Shown here piece by piece: positions 36,021 to 47,504 of a DNA stretch of 64,000 nt. Within the stretch, counting starts at the first letter, position 1. The number at the start of each line of letters is the position of its first letter. The translations under genes were made by a program, and so were the position numbers. The stretch comes from Raphanus sativus (Eukaryota; Streptophyta; Magnoliopsida; Brassicales; Brassicaceae), in contig NC_079512.1 of NCBI RefSeq assembly GCF_000801105.2, positions 31,203,848 through 31,267,847 of the forward strand. The letters are read 5' to 3'. The notes beneath the pieces were generated by a model. That model worked only from the letters and a program-made list of their open reading frames with translations. It ran no database searches and was not told the origin of the DNA.

Positions 36021-37684
36021 TTATGTTGGAGGCAGCTTGTCATTTCCTTCAAAGTAGGCTGTGATCCCGGTTTTCATCTGCAAACGATTTCACGTTTTGA
36101 GAATGATTAATAAGTGAAGAACAATTGGGTGTAAGAATTTGAAAAAAAAAGTTATAGTTACCTTTTTGATTGCATTAGCTGTGTCTGAGGCCTCTTGTGG
36201 TTGCTCTTTAAGCAACCTGATCCGAGCTTCCATTTGACGATTCTGTTCTTCAGCCTGGTAAGTAAATGAAGACAGTAAGAAATCGTTTCTTTTTAAGTAG
36301 AGAAGTGAAGTGAACAAAGAGTTGGTGTCCTGTGACAGTCTTATTGGAACTTACTTACCCTCTGAAGTGAAGCTGTTAATCTTTGTATCTCGCGCTTCTT
36401 AGCTGCTGTTAAGTCATTTGCAAAGTCCATTACATTGGTCCTGAGAAGAAGAAGTCATATCAGAAATTTCCAAATATATTTGTGAACTTACATTGTACCC
36501 GTAAATAAGGATTTAAGCGGCATGCATGACTGACACCTACTTATCTGAAAACAAGGGATCCAAACTCTGTTCTTCGACCAGCTCCTCAACTTTATCAAGA
36601 ATTGGTCCAACCTGCAAAAGAAAAAAAAAAGAGAAAAGGTGCTTTCACTCACAGAGGAATTTGACAAATCCCTCCTTTCACAAGTGTCTGGTCGATCACA
36701 AGGAAGGAACCTAACTACTAGTCAGATGTAAGAGGAAAACAAGTGATAAACTAGCAACAGTTCTCTAACGTGGAAACAGTATTTCTGAAAGTACTCCAAG
36801 AGATGATGTCTGTCAACGTACCTGAAATTCTTGACAGTGTGCATCAAAATCATCCTGTAACAATCACAAAAACGATAAGTTATGAATCAACTCCAAGAAT
36901 AAACCCATCACATGATTTCCTTTTTTACGTTTATATTGAGCAAACCAGAATGATTTCAAAAGCCAAGAATTACCTCTAATGTCTGATGCAAATTCACAAT
37001 CACCTAGAAACATGTAACAGAGATATAATTAGAAAAAAAAACTTCCCCTTTGATAAGTGTTACACCAAACATATAAAAAAACTAATGGATCTCTACTCAT
37101 CTAGATAAAGGATAACAAAGAGAGGGAATACCTGAGTATACAGCCGATAAAGCGTATTTTGCTCAGCCACACCGAATTTCGAGAAAATTTCAAGAAAATC
37201 CTGAAATGGTTTTGTTTCACATTAACGAAACAAAAAAAAAAACACAAAAGGGTTATTAGCAACATACGCTGAAGCAAACGAAAAGCTCTAATTTTTCAGT
37301 AATCATCTAATATTTACAGCTCTGATTTAAAAAAAAAGAGGATGAAACAATATAATCATAATTAAAAATCTTGTCTACAGATGTAGTTAACCTTAAAAAT
37401 TCAATTTCACTAGAGTATGTAATTTCGCAGTCTCGAGAAGACAAAAACAAAATCAGCGGTCTCAATATGAACATTGTAAGGCTCAATTTCGAGAACCCTA
37501 AACCCTGAAACTCCAACAAGACCGAACGTAATACTTCGGTAAAGAAATTCGATTCGAACGTCTCTTGAGTGAATACCTGTCTGGAGCATGCAGTGAGTAG
37601 AGAAAGAAGAGCGGCTCTGAACGATTGCTTCATATCCGATTGTCTGCAACCCGGAATATCCGTTTCATGACCCGGTTCGTCCAT
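36021..37684 (-). CDS. NNF1: NNF1, kinetochore MIS12/MIND complex subunit
   Basis: Eight minus-strand exons join in frame to 180 residues: 37684-37577, 37200-37132, 37003-36974, 36854-36822, 36611-36541, 36440-36359, 36254-36162, 36077-36021. All introns are GT-AG. The protein starts MDEPGHETDIPGCRQ, has an N-terminal helical core (SFRAALLSLLTACSRQDFLE, NTLYRLYTQ) and a C-terminal coiled coil (KKREIQRLTASLQRAEEQNR). It resembles Arabidopsis NNF1 (At4g19350 as I recall), which links the inner centromere to the outer kinetochore. An in-frame ATG 39 codons upstream (37801) could extend it, but the family-like start is the one chosen. No lesion was seen. Confidence 0.85.
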
Positions 37685-37858
37685 CCTAGCCAAAATGAAA
37701 GAGGCGAAACTCGAGAAAATCTGGGTAAGTTGAAAATGAAATCTAGAATTTCGGAGGGAAAATAAATAATCTTGGAGTATTTGAGCCCGTATAAAGGCCA
37801 TTTATTTTTAGTGTGAAGTTGAAGGTCCGAAGTTGAAGAACATATGTACTTATACTAA

Positions 37859-37874
37859 GGCCCATTTAGGCCCA
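37859..37874. promoter_or_regulatory. Paired site II (GGCCCA) motifs in the NNF1 promoter
   Basis: GGCCCA at 37859-37864 and again at 37869-37874, about 180 bases upstream of the NNF1 start codon. Site II (TGGGCC/Y) elements mark genes active in dividing cells. A similar pair at 41992-42009 precedes the SCD6-like gene. Confidence 0.55.
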
Positions 37875-38319
37875 ACAATGAAGCAACATCAACGCGGGGT
37901 ATATGGTTTGTATTTCCTTTTCCTTGTGAAACAAGGTTCCTTGACATAAATCTGAAAAGATCAATTATAGTTGACATAGGCTTATTTGGTTTGGTTTCAT
38001 TAGTACAATTTTGTCTTTATTAGCATTCGCAACTAGAGAAAAACAGAGAGTTTGATATGAATAAGTGGAAAGTGTCGAGATAGGTTTGGAAAATGATTGT
38101 GGTATGAAAAAAAGTGGCAAGTGTGGAGATGGTTTGAGTGGATTTGATCGGCATTATAGCCAACACTGAAAAATGTAATTCATAGATAGAGGTGGGAAGG
38201 TTAGGTTTACTGTTGTAAGTTTCCAATGTTTAATTTTCTAATTAACCGACACAATTTAAAATTAATTATATATATATTGATAAGTTCAATTAATAGATAA
38301 TGAATGTAATAGTCAGGAA

Positions 38320-38493
38320 CAGTGGCGGAGGCAGCAAATCTATTTATGTGGGTCAATTTGATAACACATATATACTACAAAGTTATTATACTAATTTCAT
38401 CAAATTTTTTTACAAAACACAAAGAATATTTGTTTTTACAAAAATTCACATTGGTCATATGACAACCTTCGCCGTATGCTGGCTCCGCCATTG
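38320..38493. mobile_element. hAT-type MITE with 8-bp target duplication
   Basis: The ends CAGTGGCGGAGGCAGC and GCTGGCTCCGCCATTG are inverted repeats with two or three mismatches. The flanks GTCAGGAA (38312-38319) and GTCAGAAA (38494-38501) are an 8-bp duplication with one mismatch. The 174-bp interior is AT-rich and non-coding. Confidence 0.8.
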
Positions 38494-39396
38494 GTCAGAA
38501 AACATAAAACCTTTTTTTGGTAAAAGAGAAAACATCAAACTTGAAGATACTTAAATTTTTTCTTTTTTAAAAAAAAAGAAAAGAAGAAACTTAATAAATA
38601 TAAATATGAAAAAGAATATCAAAAGCCTATAAAAACTTATAAATTGAATTGAGTAACTATGATTCAAGGTTTGGTTATGACATGAGTAAAGAAGTCAAGA
38701 ACAGTGATAGGTTTGATGGATTTCTCTAAGGAGTACGAAATATCTTAGTCTTCTTTGTTGTTGAAGGATCATTGTTATTTTAAAAGCTAAAATTTTAATA
38801 ATTTAAACTCTTTTTGTCAACTAATTTAAAGTATTAAACTATTTAAAAGGTAAAAGCACAATAACTTCTTCAAAATAGGAGGAATAAATAGCTGTTCTGT
38901 ACAATATTCCTCGCCTCATCATGTTCAACAATGTTGCAAAATTTGGTCGAGTTATTCACATATCTCATTCTGATTACTAACCTTGATATGTGATACGATG
39001 GTTTATCTTTACTATGTTCTCCAAAAAGATTATGATTTCACCTACAACCTCCAAGATATACTATGTTCCTATCTTTTCTCCACTATATTTGTTCTTTTTT
39101 TTGTTGCCAATCTTTGTGTATGTATTGGAACAACAAAGTTTTTTTTTAACTAGAAAATTTGAACGGGTGTGTTCCTAGGTCAAAGTTCAGTTCTTTTCAG
39201 TGTTTGAAAGTATAAGGTTTATTCTAGATATCATTAAATTGATGGTAAATTGATTGATGCTCCACAAAATTTTGGAACAAGTGAGTTACTTTAGATTTAG
39301 CTATATGAATGACTCAACAATCTAGGGAAAATGATTCATATTCCCCTCTAAATACCTTATCATCAAATTAAAAAAAAAATTACTCTTCAATTAAGA

Positions 39397-39540
39397 AACA
39401 GAGAGAGAAAATGTATGGAGCAAAATACAAGAATTCCACTCGTATATCCACTCACTTCTCTTGATATAGATATCGGTAACTTTATAAGCATAATATGCAT
39501 GAATGAATCCAAAATCGAAGGTATACTTGATGGAGTTGAT
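39397..39540 (+). pseudogene. Remnant of SCD6/LSM14-like exon 1
   Basis: The translation around 39460-39535 (IGNFISIICMNESKIEGILD) closely matches exon 1 of the gene at 42202 (IGNFVSIICINEARIEGILD). The upstream AGAAACAGAGAGAGA motif is also shared. After GVDLL the similarity stops, and no exon 2 counterpart was found in the following 2.3 kb. It is a truncated tandem paralogue. An open frame at 39687-39908 just downstream has no recognisable family. Confidence 0.8.
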
Positions 39541-41642
39541 CTCTTAGTCTGTGGACAATGGTTAGAAAGTTTTCTTCATTCCTACTCTCTAAGAAAACAA
39601 TTTAAATTCGTTTGGTTCATCTTAAATTCAGCTTACTGCTATGGAAAAGATGTACGGAATAGGAGGAGACATTAGGAAATCGCAGCATGCAAGAAGCTGG
39701 TGCTTTTCCCATAGTTTCCATGTTCAAAGATCTCAAGGTAATTGTGTTTTCAAAATTGAATATGACCAACATCAAATATGCACTTATTTTTCTGATTAAC
39801 CATGGTGATTTTCACAAGATCTTGAGCTCGTATTTATATCAGAAACTCAACCGCGAAGATGATCAGTCGGTGTTCCCTTCGTTGACGAGATCACATGTCC
39901 AACACTGACGGCAAATAAGCACTAAGTCAACCATATGTGACCCTTTTCAGATTTTGTTAAAGCCCAAAAGGAAATATAATTGTAGACAATATTCAAAGAC
40001 CGTACATATTATTGAAGATTTTTTGGTGTTTTCTAAAAATCTGAAACAAGATTCTCATCTAGAACAACCAAAGTACCAAAATATTTAAGTTCATGAGAGA
40101 AAAACAACACAAAACTTTTTAAAAAAAACATAAAACTTTGATGTTAGACAAATCCCAAATCTGCCAATTCACAACTAGAGGGAAACTGTGGGAAGGGTCG
40201 CTCGATAGGACCAAACACATTGCAAGGTTGGATCATACAGACTGCGTGAGATCACATAAGAAGATCCCATCAGTAGTATTAGCATCGCCTTGATTTTTGT
40301 TTTCTTAAGAACCACCCCATATAGCTCGTAGTGCTTGAAGTTCGTAGTCAATTCCTCTAAATCAATTCGTCCATCAATCTAGAAGAAAAAAAAGACAAGC
40401 AAGCTAAGTTTTTGCTTGGTGCTTAATAAAAATGGTAAAATAATTAGGATTTTGGAGGTTTAGGATAGAATCCATACACTTCTTAAGACCCGATGTTAAA
40501 TCGTGGGGATTCAGATGACGGAAAACACCTTTGTAATAACGTAGTTAGAAACCAGATTAACAAAGCTCCTATGTATGAATCAGGATTTTGATATTGTAGA
40601 GAAGGTAATAAAGATGATGATGATGATGACAAATGTTTAACCCAAAAACGGTATGTTTGTTGGATTTAGACAATACATTTTTATGTAGATTTAGAAAAAA
40701 TCTTCATTGAAATCAAATGGGAAAAAGAATATAAGAAAAAAATTATTGATCAATATTATACAAGTGTTTTTGGCAAAAAAAATATTATACAAGTGCCAGT
40801 CCTCAGCACATACCTAAGAAACATTTGCATGGGGCCTATTTTGTGGGGTTACCTCTTTTTTTTTTCCAAAAAAAATACTGTTATATATATTTAACAAAAA
40901 TATAAGGACAAACATATCAAACTAATACATTCTTATATAATAAACTAATTAAAGAAATATAAAATTTATAAATGAACTTTTGCCAGATGCAATTTTCTGG
41001 TAGTTATTTTAAGAACTTTATCGACATTATAACAAAAGTTTTTTCTATAACTAATTTTTTACTATCCAATAGTTTTAAAATATTGAGTTTATTTTTAGTT
41101 TTTATACTGGATCTCGGAAATGTCAGAACGGGGGATGAATGAACCCACAAACCTCTTTGTATTTCATTAAGTAAACCTTGAGGGGTTCAAGCTTAAGTGG
41201 ACATTGCCCAAAGTAATTGTCTTCCTTTCTTCTCTTTGGCGCTTATCTAAAGTAATTCATAACAAGATGGGAACCTCGCTGGTGGGAATAAAGCATCAAA
41301 GAGAAATAAAAATCTTGGTCAGCTTAACTACAAAGGCTGAATAATGGGTCCATACAAAACAGAAACATCAAAGCCCAGAGATATATCTCATCAAGTAAAC
41401 CTTCAAATCCCAAAAGTATTATTGCTCAAGACAATCATCATCTCCATTAATTAATAGTATATATTTTCTCTCTTTGGCGCTTATCACTCGCTCTGTTTGT
41501 CAAAATATGCATAACAAACATCAAATGAAACTAACGGAGATAAGCAAAACTATTATTATCCCAAAATTGACTTAGTGAATTAACAAAAAATCTTAACTTT
41601 AACAAACCCAATTTACATAAACAAGAAAAAACAACAAAGCTC

Positions 41643-41676
<34 letters not shown>

Positions 41677-41850
41677 GACTGTTCTTAGACCAGAATGTAA
41701 AATGACAACTTAAATTATAATCGACCTTCCTCCAATTATGTATCTTTTCAACAGCCCTAAACTCGTCGAAAACCCTATAACTTCAAAAGACTATACAATT
41801 TCGCACAGAATATCAGAAAAAACCCAGATTGCGATACAACTTCGGGACGG
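39541..41850. other. Intergenic DNA with local repeats
   Basis: No gene was identified. The motif TCTCTTTGGCGCTTATC occurs near 41236 and 41469 together with AAGTAAACCTT nearby in both places, so part of this region is duplicated. An (AT)n tract lies at about 41646-41674. Confidence 0.5.
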
Positions 41851-41875
41851 AATCGATCCGATTTAGAAAATTTAC

Positions 41876-41940
41876 CTGTTTGGAGCAACAAAGCAGTGTG
41901 AACTGAGAATTCGACCCGTTTTTATGACCCGGCTCTGGAT
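41876..41940 (-). pseudogene. Remnant of NNF1 exon 1
   Basis: On the minus strand EPGHKNGSNSQFTLLCCSKQ followed by a GT donor parallels NNF1 exon 1 (EPGHET...LLSLLTACSRQ, same CAG/GT boundary). The nucleotide matches are ATGACCCGG.TC and ACCTGT.TGGAGCA. About 33 bases of the exon are deleted and the start codon is lost. No other NNF1 exons were found downstream. Confidence 0.7.
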
Positions 41941-41991
41941 TTAACCCGAAACGAAATTGGAGTACGCGCGCGAGCGGGAGATATAACGGAA

Positions 41992-42009
41992 GGCCCAACT
42001 AAAAGCCCA
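41992..42009. promoter_or_regulatory. Site II pair upstream of the SCD6-like gene
   Basis: GGCCCA at 41992-41997 and AGCCCA at 42004-42009, between the NNF1 remnant and the SCD6-like gene, mirror the pair at 37859-37874. They probably descend from one shared divergent promoter. Confidence 0.5.
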
Positions 42010-42080
42010 TATTCACAAAGTTAACTCCTCCCCTCTCTCTATAAATACCTGAATCTTTAAAAAAATACAAACAAACTTTT

Positions 42081-42150
42081 CGATCGAGAAACAGAGAGAG
42101 AGAGAGAACGTACGTGGATCGAGAAACAGAGAGAGAGAGAGAAGGTACGT
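42081..42150 (+). repeat. Tandem duplication in the SCD6-like 5' UTR
   Basis: GATCGAGAAACAGAGAGAGA with a following AC/GGTACGTG occurs twice in a row (about 36-bp unit) just upstream of the ATG at 42202. Confidence 0.9.
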
Positions 42151-42201
42151 GAATCACGAACGCGACTCGTCGTCTCTCCACTCACCTCTGAGGCTCTGAA
42201 C

Positions 42202-42704
42202 ATGGAAGACATTGGTAACTTTGTGAGCATCATCTGCATCAACGAGGCAAGAATCGAAGGCATTCTTGACAAGAACGATCTTACGAACGGGATAATTGTT
42301 GTGAAAAAACGGTAAAATCTTCACATGTTTGCTGTTTAATTATGGTTTATTCATTCTATTATCTCATATTGAATCTCTTCTTCCTTCTTCCTTGTCCAGC
42401 AATGGATTTTGGGACTGAAGGAAGAAAGGCACGAGGTCCTCAAATCCCACCAGCACTCAACATCCAGGGATCTCTAACGATAAGATCACGACAGATCAAG
42501 GTTCGTTTCTTGGAAACATCCAAAGAACAAGAAAAACGTGCGAACTCAGATTTGGTTTACGACGACTCTCTGTTTCAGGAAATGGAGATCATTTGTCTTA
42601 CACCTCAGGAGAGAGACTTCCCGTCTCTTTCTCGGCGCAGGATTGGAGCAAGGAACAACGTGGGCCCTTCCTACTCTGAGGTCGCCAAGAAGAAGAAGAA
42701 TTAG
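42202..42704 (+). pseudogene. SCD6/LSM14-like small protein gene, frameshifted as assembled
   Basis: Exon 1 (42202-42311) encodes MEDIGNFVSIICINEARIEG, an Sm-like LSM14 N-terminal fold. Exon 2 (42400-42704) encodes MDFGTEGRKARGPQIPPALN and ends in a lysine run. FGTEGR..GPQIPP is the hallmark of the second half of LSM14/SCD6 Sm domains, found in mRNA decapping and P-body proteins. The only good donor is CG|GTAAAA, which leaves exon 2 out of frame by one base. A run of six As at 42304-42309 directly before it is the likely site of one extra A; with five the exons would join to about 137 residues. Probably orthologous to At4g19360. Either a fresh frameshift or an assembly error. Confidence 0.7.
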
Positions 42705-43518
42705 GGTTTTTTTGGTCTAAATCTAGGTTTGGGATTTTGATCATGTTTATGTGTTAGATGCATGCTTGACTGTTTTAGTTGGGGTTTTTAAGATTTGTTT
42801 GAAGATGGAGATACTGAATGCATTGTATTATTTGATAAAAGATGCCACGTTAACTGCTCAAATAAAAAAGAAAGATTTAGGGTAACTCAAATGATATGTA
42901 GCGCATGAGTTTATAATCTATGATATGCGTTAATGTTTTTTTATGTATATATACTTCTATCTCCTTCGAATCAGTCAAAGTTATGTGAAAAAACATCAGT
43001 GAAAGTTTTTTGAAATATATATATAAACTGGAATTTGGTTTTATTTGTTAGCAAATACTACCACATGTTTTACCAAAAAAAAAAATACTACCACATGTTT
43101 ATTCGTTTATTCATTTAGGCTTTGAGACCTGCCGAATTAAATTTTATATTCTTAGCAAAAAAAATATATTAAATTTTATATGTTTAGACTCGTTTAAGTT
43201 ACGTGTGCTTGTTTTTATATATTTTTGTTATTTATTTGTTAAGTGTTTTTTTGGTTATTAAACCCAAAACAAATTACTTATTCAAAAGCCGGAACCGTTT
43301 AATTTATAAGAAAGAAAAAGGTTGAAATAGTCATTAGATTTTTAACACAAAAAAAAGGGAAATAGTCATTAGATAATACTAAAAAGTCAAGGGAAACACA
43401 TTTATGTAGGAAAACAAAATTATACATGTGTTTAGGATTTCTATTTAATATAGGAGAAATTCACAGGCTATATATACATATAAACACATGATTTCATCCA
43501 TATTCAATTGAGAAAAAT
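42705..43518. other. Intergenic; F-box gene promoter
   Basis: AT-rich spacer. A TATATATA box lies at about 43469-43476, roughly 45 bases before the F-box ATG. A short duplicated motif AATACTACCACATGTTT occurs near 43054 and 43083. Confidence 0.5.
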
Positions 43519-44748
43519 ATGGAACTAACAAAGAAGCCAAACCTGCCTGCTCCGCCGCAACCATCTCGGACGTCGTTTTCATCACTACCAGAGGACATCG
43601 TTTTGAGTATCTTGGCTCGCATATCGACATCGCATTACCCTAAACTCTCTTCTGTCTCCAAGAGCTTCCGCTCGCTCATACACTCGAAGGACCTCGAGCA
43701 TGCGCGATACCGCCATAAAATTAGAGAAAATCGTGTTTATGTCTGCCTACAATCGCACAACCATCCGTGTAACCACAGATGGTTCAGTCTCTGGATAAAA
43801 CCTGATGATCATCAAACCCTAAATCATCCTTGTGACGATAGATGGGTAGGTTTCTGGATAGACCCTGACCATCATCAATCCGTAGCATGTTGCATGAGCG
43901 AAGACAAGACTACCAGAAATTTGTTGGTACCAATTCCGTCTTCCTATTCTCCGTACTTACCAATGCTCTATGAAACGGCTGGTTCAGATATATATGCAAT
44001 AGGTGGCGGCGGACTAAATCCATCGTCCTCTACCATAGTGTTTGTCTGTAATGAGCTGGTCGGTAGATGGCGTGAAGCCCCTAGCATGATTGTTGCTCGT
44101 AAGAATGCCTTTACATGCTCTCTCAATGGGAAAATATATGTAATGGGAGGGTGTGAATCAGATGAATCTGAGTGTTGGGCTGAGGTTTTCGACCCAATGA
44201 CTCAAACATGGGAACCTTTACCGGATCCTGGCACTAGGCTCCGGTTCTCTTCGATTAAAAATATCGACGCTCAATCAGACAGAATTTACTTGAGGACCAA
44301 TGAAAAGAACTTTGCTTACCTTATAGAAGAAAACAGGTGGGAAGTTGTTGATGAAAACATTGGGGAGAGTGAATGTAAGGTAGATAATACTTTGTACTGT
44401 TATGCTAATGATGGCTTACACTGGTGGCATGACACAGAGTATTGTAACGAATGGAGATTGGTCAAAGGTTTGACGGAGCTTGATCTGCATTTTAAAAGAG
44501 GACATGGAATGGAAATAGTTAGTTATGGTAGAAAACTCGCAATCTTTTGGGTTGGTACGACAGAAATGTTAGATGATCTTCCTCTTAGCCTAGCATCTGG
44601 AATTTTCTTTTCTGAAATTTGGTGTGCTGTGGTTTCGCTTGAAAGACGTCGTGATGATGAAGTTTGGGGTCAGATTGAATGGATTGATCTTGTGCTTAGA
44701 GTCCCTCTTTCACATACACTCTTGCGTTGTGTGGAGCTAATGCAATGA
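43519..44748 (+). CDS. F-box/kelch-repeat protein, 409 aa, intronless
   Basis: One open frame from MELTKKPNLPAPPQPSRTSF to a stop at 44746-44748. The F-box is at residues ~20-65 (SLPEDIVLSILARISTSHYP, then LSSVSKSFRSLIHS). Kelch-type motifs follow at about 150-240 (GSDIYAIGGGG, RKNAFTCSLNGKIYVMGG, CWAEVFDPMTQTWEPLPDP), then an FKB95-like C-terminal region. Such proteins act as substrate receptors of SCF ubiquitin ligases; the substrate cannot be told. An internal near-repeat, NHPCNHRWFSLWIKPDDHQ and NHPCDDRWVGFWIDPDHHQ, occurs at about 81-119. A decayed paralogue lies at 55340-56475, beyond the MULE. Confidence 0.9.
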   Translation: MELTKKPNLPAPPQPSRTSFSSLPEDIVLSILARISTSHYPKLSSVSKSFRSLIHSKDLEHARYRHKIRENRVYVCLQSHNHPCNHRWFSLWIKPDDHQTLNHPCDDRWVGFWIDPDHHQSVACCMSEDKTTRNLLVPIPSSYSPYLPMLYETAGSDIYAIGGGGLNPSSSTIVFVCNELVGRWREAPSMIVARKNAFTCSLNGKIYVMGGCESDESECWAEVFDPMTQTWEPLPDPGTRLRFSSIKNIDAQSDRIYLRTNEKNFAYLIEENRWEVVDENIGESECKVDNTLYCYANDGLHWWHDTEYCNEWRLVKGLTELDLHFKRGHGMEIVSYGRKLAIFWVGTTEMLDDLPLSLASGIFFSEIWCAVVSLERRRDDEVWGQIEWIDLVLRVPLSHTLLRCVELMQ

Positions 44749-45007
44749 TCAACAATATGTTTTTGCTTAGGAGTTCTTATTACTTATAAGATATGCTGTT
44801 TTTTTTCTCGCTTTTGCACACTCTTTTTATATAACATCGGATTTGTTTTACAACAGTTCATGTACTATTTGATTTTTTTCTTTCTTTTTGTTGTAAGTCT
44901 TTTACTTAAGGATTTTTAACACTAAAACCCCTCAACTAAGTTTGTTTAGGGTAAAAACCTCCAAACTAAGTATTTAACGAAATAACCCCTAAACTAACTT
45001 TATTTAA
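44749..45007. other. 3' flank of the F-box gene up to the assembly gap
   Basis: The last ~100 bases contain three loose repeats of a CCCCTAAACTAA-type motif (AAACCCCTCAACTAAG, CCTCCAAACTAAG, AACCCCTAAACTAAC). They may belong to the MULE edge or to another repeat; the gap prevents a decision. Confidence 0.5.
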
Positions 45008-45107
45008 NNNNNNNNNNNNNNNNNNNNNNNNNNNNNNNNNNNNNNNNNNNNNNNNNNNNNNNNNNNNNNNNNNNNNNNNNNNNNNNNNNNNNNNNNNNNN
45101 NNNNNNN
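45008..45107. other. Assembly gap of 100 N
   Basis: Exactly 100 Ns, the usual placeholder for a gap of unknown size. It hides the left end of the Mutator-like element and any left target-site duplication. Confidence 0.97.
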
Positions 45108-45253
45108 TTGTGACTCAAACTTGGAGTCAAACCCAAAAGAGTACCCCAACTTGGGTCAAAAGGCAAAAGTAACTTAAAAGGCTATTGAAATTACAAACTA
45201 TCTCCTTGTGAACAAACAAAAAAACGGATTTTTTTTCACGTTTCTACCCCTCG

Positions 45254-45780
45254 AAGTCGTCTGTAAACAGACGACTTGAAATAAGTCGTCCAGACGACTT
45301 TAAGTTAAGTCGTCTGGACAGTTATTCTAAACATAATTTAAAAATTTTGTAAAAAATATTTTGATAAGTGAAAAATTGGAATTATGTAATAACATATGTC
45401 TTAAGAGATATAAATTAATATATAACAAATTTCAATTGTTTTCAGCAGAATGAGTGAAAGTAGTGAGTCATGATATTCTTTAGTTTATGTTTCATCAACA
45501 TATGTTGTAGTATTGTATGTGTTCTTAGGTTAGATTTTGGAAAGCATTAAAACCGTTTTTTGAAAATTTTTAAAATTACCTAGGCGTGTTCGTTTCTGTG
45601 TATAGTAAACACTATTGAAGTATATATTGATTTTATAACGTGGTTAGTAAGTTAATTTAGTCATTTTAGTTTAGGGGTTCATTTTAGGGTATTGGACGAC
45701 TTAATATTTAGTCTTCTGTTCCCAGACGACTAATATTAGGTCGTCTGATGTACATTATCAGCCAGAATAAGTCGTCTAAC
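45254..45780. repeat. AAGTCGTC/GACGACTT motif clusters, left end of MULE
   Basis: Two clusters, 45254-45318 and about 45692-45778, contain the 8-mer and its reverse complement in alternating orientation (for example GTCGTCTGTAAACAGACGAC). They are non-coding. Confidence 0.9.
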
Positions 45781-45879
45781 CGGACCAAACCTTAAAGTTT
45801 ACCAATGTACTTTTAAAGCTAACCGGATTATTTACCCAATATATAGGTGATTTTTTTTTTTTTTTTTTCATTTTCCGCG

Positions 45880-46250
45880 AACAGAAACCCTAACAGTTCT
45901 CTCTCACCGGCGATATCAAAGGCGATTCGAATCCCACTATTTCCGAACAACCATCGTTCTCAACGTCGGCTATCTATCTCACTTCATTCTCACCGTTGTC
46001 GCCGCAGCTTCTTCTAACCCTAGCGCCTCCGATTCCTCTAAACCTAGCGCCCCCGCTTCACTATTTCCGAACAAACCGTCGCCCTCGCCACCGTGCTCAC
46101 CAACGTCTCACCACCGCTTACTCTAAAACAGCTAGCAACGCCGTTTCTAAACCCTAGCGCCGCCGCTTCTTCTAAACCCTAGCGCGCCGCTTCTCTCTGT
46201 AAACCGTAGCGCCGTTTCTCTGTAAACCCTAACGCCGGTAAGTCATCAAA
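45880..46250 (+). repeat. GC-rich leader with repeated AACCCTAGCGCC units
   Basis: Upstream of the DUF1985-Ulp1 gene the motif AACCCTAGCGCC(T/G)CC recurs about five times with variation, within a locally GC-rich stretch. It is likely promoter/5' UTR. The AAACCCTA parts are telo-box-like. Confidence 0.75.
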
Positions 46251-46413
46251 CTCGTGGAAAAGAATGAACATAAAACGTTGTCTCTTTCAATTTACTCATT
46301 CTCACCGTTTCACGTTTATTTTTTCAGATCTATAACCCACAATGACGAGTACCGAACTCCTTCTGCGACTAATCAGGTCCGCTTGAAATTTTTTCTACTG
46401 GAAGACTTGTAAG

Positions 46414-46562
46414 TAAGTCGTCTGGAAAGTCTTCAACCTGGACGACTTAGTACGTCCATTTGGAAGACTTTCCAGACGACTTAAATATAAGTCGTCAACT
46501 AAGTCGTCCAGTTGGACGACTTTCTAGACGACTTATATTTAAGTCGTCTACTAAGTCGTCTG
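46414..46562. repeat. AAGTCGTC motif cluster in the first intron
   Basis: About eight copies in both orientations lie between the first and second coding blocks of the DUF1985-Ulp1 gene. Confidence 0.9.
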
Positions 46563-47504
46563 GAGTAACAATTAAGGCGTGATTGATTTAGCTTGTGTTT
46601 CTGACTTCTATTGTTGTCTTTGATTATTTTGCAGACAAAAAGGATGGATATTCCAGAACTCCCCGTAGGTTATACACATTAGGGGAAGAGCCAGAACCCC
46701 ACAATAGCATTTCGTATCACGATATACACGAAGTTGCATACTGCTCTTAGGGAAGCTCTCACTGATGCTGAATTTGAAGAGCTCAAGGAGTCGAGATTGG
46801 GAGTTTTCATCAAGTTCAAGGAGCAGGGATTTGGTTGGGCTTCAAGGCTGGTTCACCACTTGCTCGGTTTAAAGCTGGACATTAAGAAGAAGTACGAGAT
46901 GTGGTGTCTCGTTGGTCCAGAACCTGCGAGGTTTCACTGTTAGAGTTTGAAACATCACTGGTCTAAACTGCGACTACATCGAGGACCTTGAGACACCAGA
47001 ATGTGAAGTTTACCCCACAGATGGTTTCTTTCTGGGAGATGATGGGAGTTCATCGGGAAGCTGGGCCAAGTACTGATCAGATAATAGCAGCACTGAAGAG
47101 ATGCGGGGATTGGTCCAGGGAAGATCGCAAGCGACTCGCGTACCTTTCCATCTTCACTGGATTCATTGAAGGGAAAAAGTTCTCAAGCGCTAACGAGCTA
47201 CTCTCGCAGGCTAGTGATGGATTTAGAAAGGTTTGAGAATTATCCATGGGGGAGAGTCGCGTTTAAGGTGCTGATGGACTCTTTGTGGAACAAAGATATT
47301 ACTACTGGCTGTTACACCGTGGATGGCTTTATACAAGTTCTTCAGGTCTGGGCGTACGAAGCTATCCGGGATTGGGTGCTAGTATTGGTCTACCCAGAGC
47401 AAACAGTCCGTCTCCACCGATTCTGGCTTTACGACGGCAGCAGAGGCCGCAGATTCATGAAAGCTGCTATCTTGAGTCAGGTACCTTTCCATCTTCACTT
47501 AATT

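Noticed and set aside
39687..39908. 73-residue frame downstream of the SCD6-like remnant
   Set aside because: No family recognised, no splice context and no counterpart at the intact gene; kept only as a remark.
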